The translations under genes and the position numbers were made by a program. Shown piece by piece: positions 5,689 to 5,983 of a stretch of 5,983 nucleotides of DNA; position 1 is the first letter of the stretch, and each line of letters opens with the position of its first letter. The notes beneath the pieces were generated by a model. It saw only the letters and a list, made by a program, of their open reading frames with translations, was not told the origin of the DNA and ran no database searches. Source of the DNA: Oleispira sp963933055 (GTDB taxonomy: Bacteria; Pseudomonadota; Gammaproteobacteria; Pseudomonadales; Oceanobacteraceae); assembly GCA_963933055.1 (NCBI GenBank), contig CAWVSY010000096.1, positions 1 to 5,983 on the forward strand, in the 5' to 3' direction.

Positions 5689-5742
5689 CAGGAGACCGTA
5701 GAATTAGAGAGGTCCTCTAATGCCTTCATTGGCATCTCCTGC
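5688..5742 (-). other. nested inverted repeat, possible branched RNA element
   Basis: Perfect 8-bp outer arms (GCAGGAGA at 5688-5695, TCTCCTGC at 5735-5742) enclose two further perfect stems. These are TTAGAG/CTCTAA (5704-5709 with 5715-5720, 5-nt loop) and TGCC/GGCA (5721-5724 with 5731-5734, 6-nt loop). The two inner stems and the outer stem abut without gaps on two sides, with an 8-nt single strand (5696-5703) on the third, which gives a three-way junction. There is no T-run on either side, so it is not an intrinsic terminator. It could be a leader element of algC, a processing site in a dut-algC message, or a REP-like unit. I do not recognise a known RNA family. Confidence 0.45.
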
Positions 5743-5771
5743 GATATAGGCGCTGGTTTCTATCGTTGAAA
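5743..5771 (-). promoter_or_regulatory. weak promoter candidate for algC
   Basis: On the minus strand TTTCAA (5771-5766) and TATATC (5748-5743) are separated by exactly 17 nt. They match three of six and four of six consensus bases. Initiation would fall near 5736, inside the outer arm of the nested repeat, so promoter use and full folding of that repeat would exclude each other. This is a low-confidence call. Confidence 0.18.
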
Positions 5772-5805
5772 GTGGTTTTTTACCTAAAGCATCACTCTTT
5801 ATAGA

Positions 5806-5983
5806 TTAACCTCTACCAGAATGACCAAATCCTCCTTCACCTCGATCTGTGGCTTTAAATTCTTCAACAATATTAAATTCAGCTTGTACCACAGGTACGA
5901 TGATTAGCTGAGCTAATCTTTCACCTATTTCGATTGTAAAGGCTTGTTGGCCGCGATTCCAGCAAGAAACCATAAGCTCACCT
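5806..5983 (-). CDS. dut: dUTP diphosphatase, C-terminal part
   Basis: Dut hydrolyses dUTP to dUMP and pyrophosphate, keeping uracil out of DNA and feeding thymidylate synthesis; it is a cytosolic homotrimer. Only the last 58 codons are in the window and the start lies beyond the right edge, so the protein should total about 150 residues. The segment begins GELMVSCWNRG and continues into motif IV (GERLAQLI), then PVVQAEFNIVEEF. It closes with motif V, RGEGGFGHSG, the glycine-rich arm that closes over the nucleotide in the neighbouring subunit. It is nearly identical to the E. coli C-terminus as I remember it. The stop is followed by a 158-bp gap to algC with no intrinsic terminator in it, so read-through transcription into algC is likely. 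Confidence 0.95.
   Translation of the reverse strand, partial: GELMVSCWNRGQQAFTIEIGERLAQLIIVPVVQAEFNIVEEFKATDRGEGGFGHSGRG

Noticed and set aside
5774..5801. Short inverted repeats after dut (GGT/ACC around six T; TAAAG/CTTTA) as a dut terminator
   Set aside because: Stems of 3 and 5 bp, with no T-run on the minus strand where dut is read.

Overview
This window is a housekeeping stretch of a gammaproteobacterial chromosome. The proteins look like those of the Pseudomonas/Oceanospirillales branch: a long, arginine-inhibitable type of ArgB, a membrane-anchored AlgC, an SlmA-type nucleoid occlusion factor and an Escherichia-like PyrE and Dut. Base composition is moderate (mid-40s % GC by eye), which fits a marine Oceanospirillales-like bacterium better than Pseudomonas itself. 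The genus cannot be fixed from this sequence alone.

Layout. Positions 1-114 are a short leader with small hairpins. On the plus strand follow pyrE (115-759) and, 2 bp later, a secreted DUF4124-type protein (762-1409). A strong bidirectional terminator (1420-1457) separates this pair from a converging minus-strand cluster. Read in its own direction, that cluster is dut (C-terminal end only, cut by the window edge), algC, argB and slmA. The gaps are 158 bp (dut-algC), 138 bp (algC-argB) and 25 bp (argB-slmA). Both larger gaps hold RNA-structure-like inverted repeats.

Function. The genes serve nucleotide metabolism (pyrE makes OMP, dut removes dUTP and supplies dUMP), arginine synthesis (argB), sugar-phosphate interconversion for surface polysaccharides (algC) and placement of cell division (slmA). 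The dut-algC-argB-(slmA)-pyrE neighbourhood is, from memory, a conserved gammaproteobacterial arrangement and shows no sign of recent transfer.

No new defence or mobile system is visible. Two things deserve attention. First, the AlgC catalytic domain keeps its phosphoserine, metal loop and sugar-binding motif but has replaced several normally invariant active-site residues in an otherwise intact reading frame. Second, a 55-nt nested inverted repeat with an adjoining 13-bp palindrome lies just upstream of algC, and the algC-argB gap superimposes a terminator-like hairpin on a perfect -10 hexamer.
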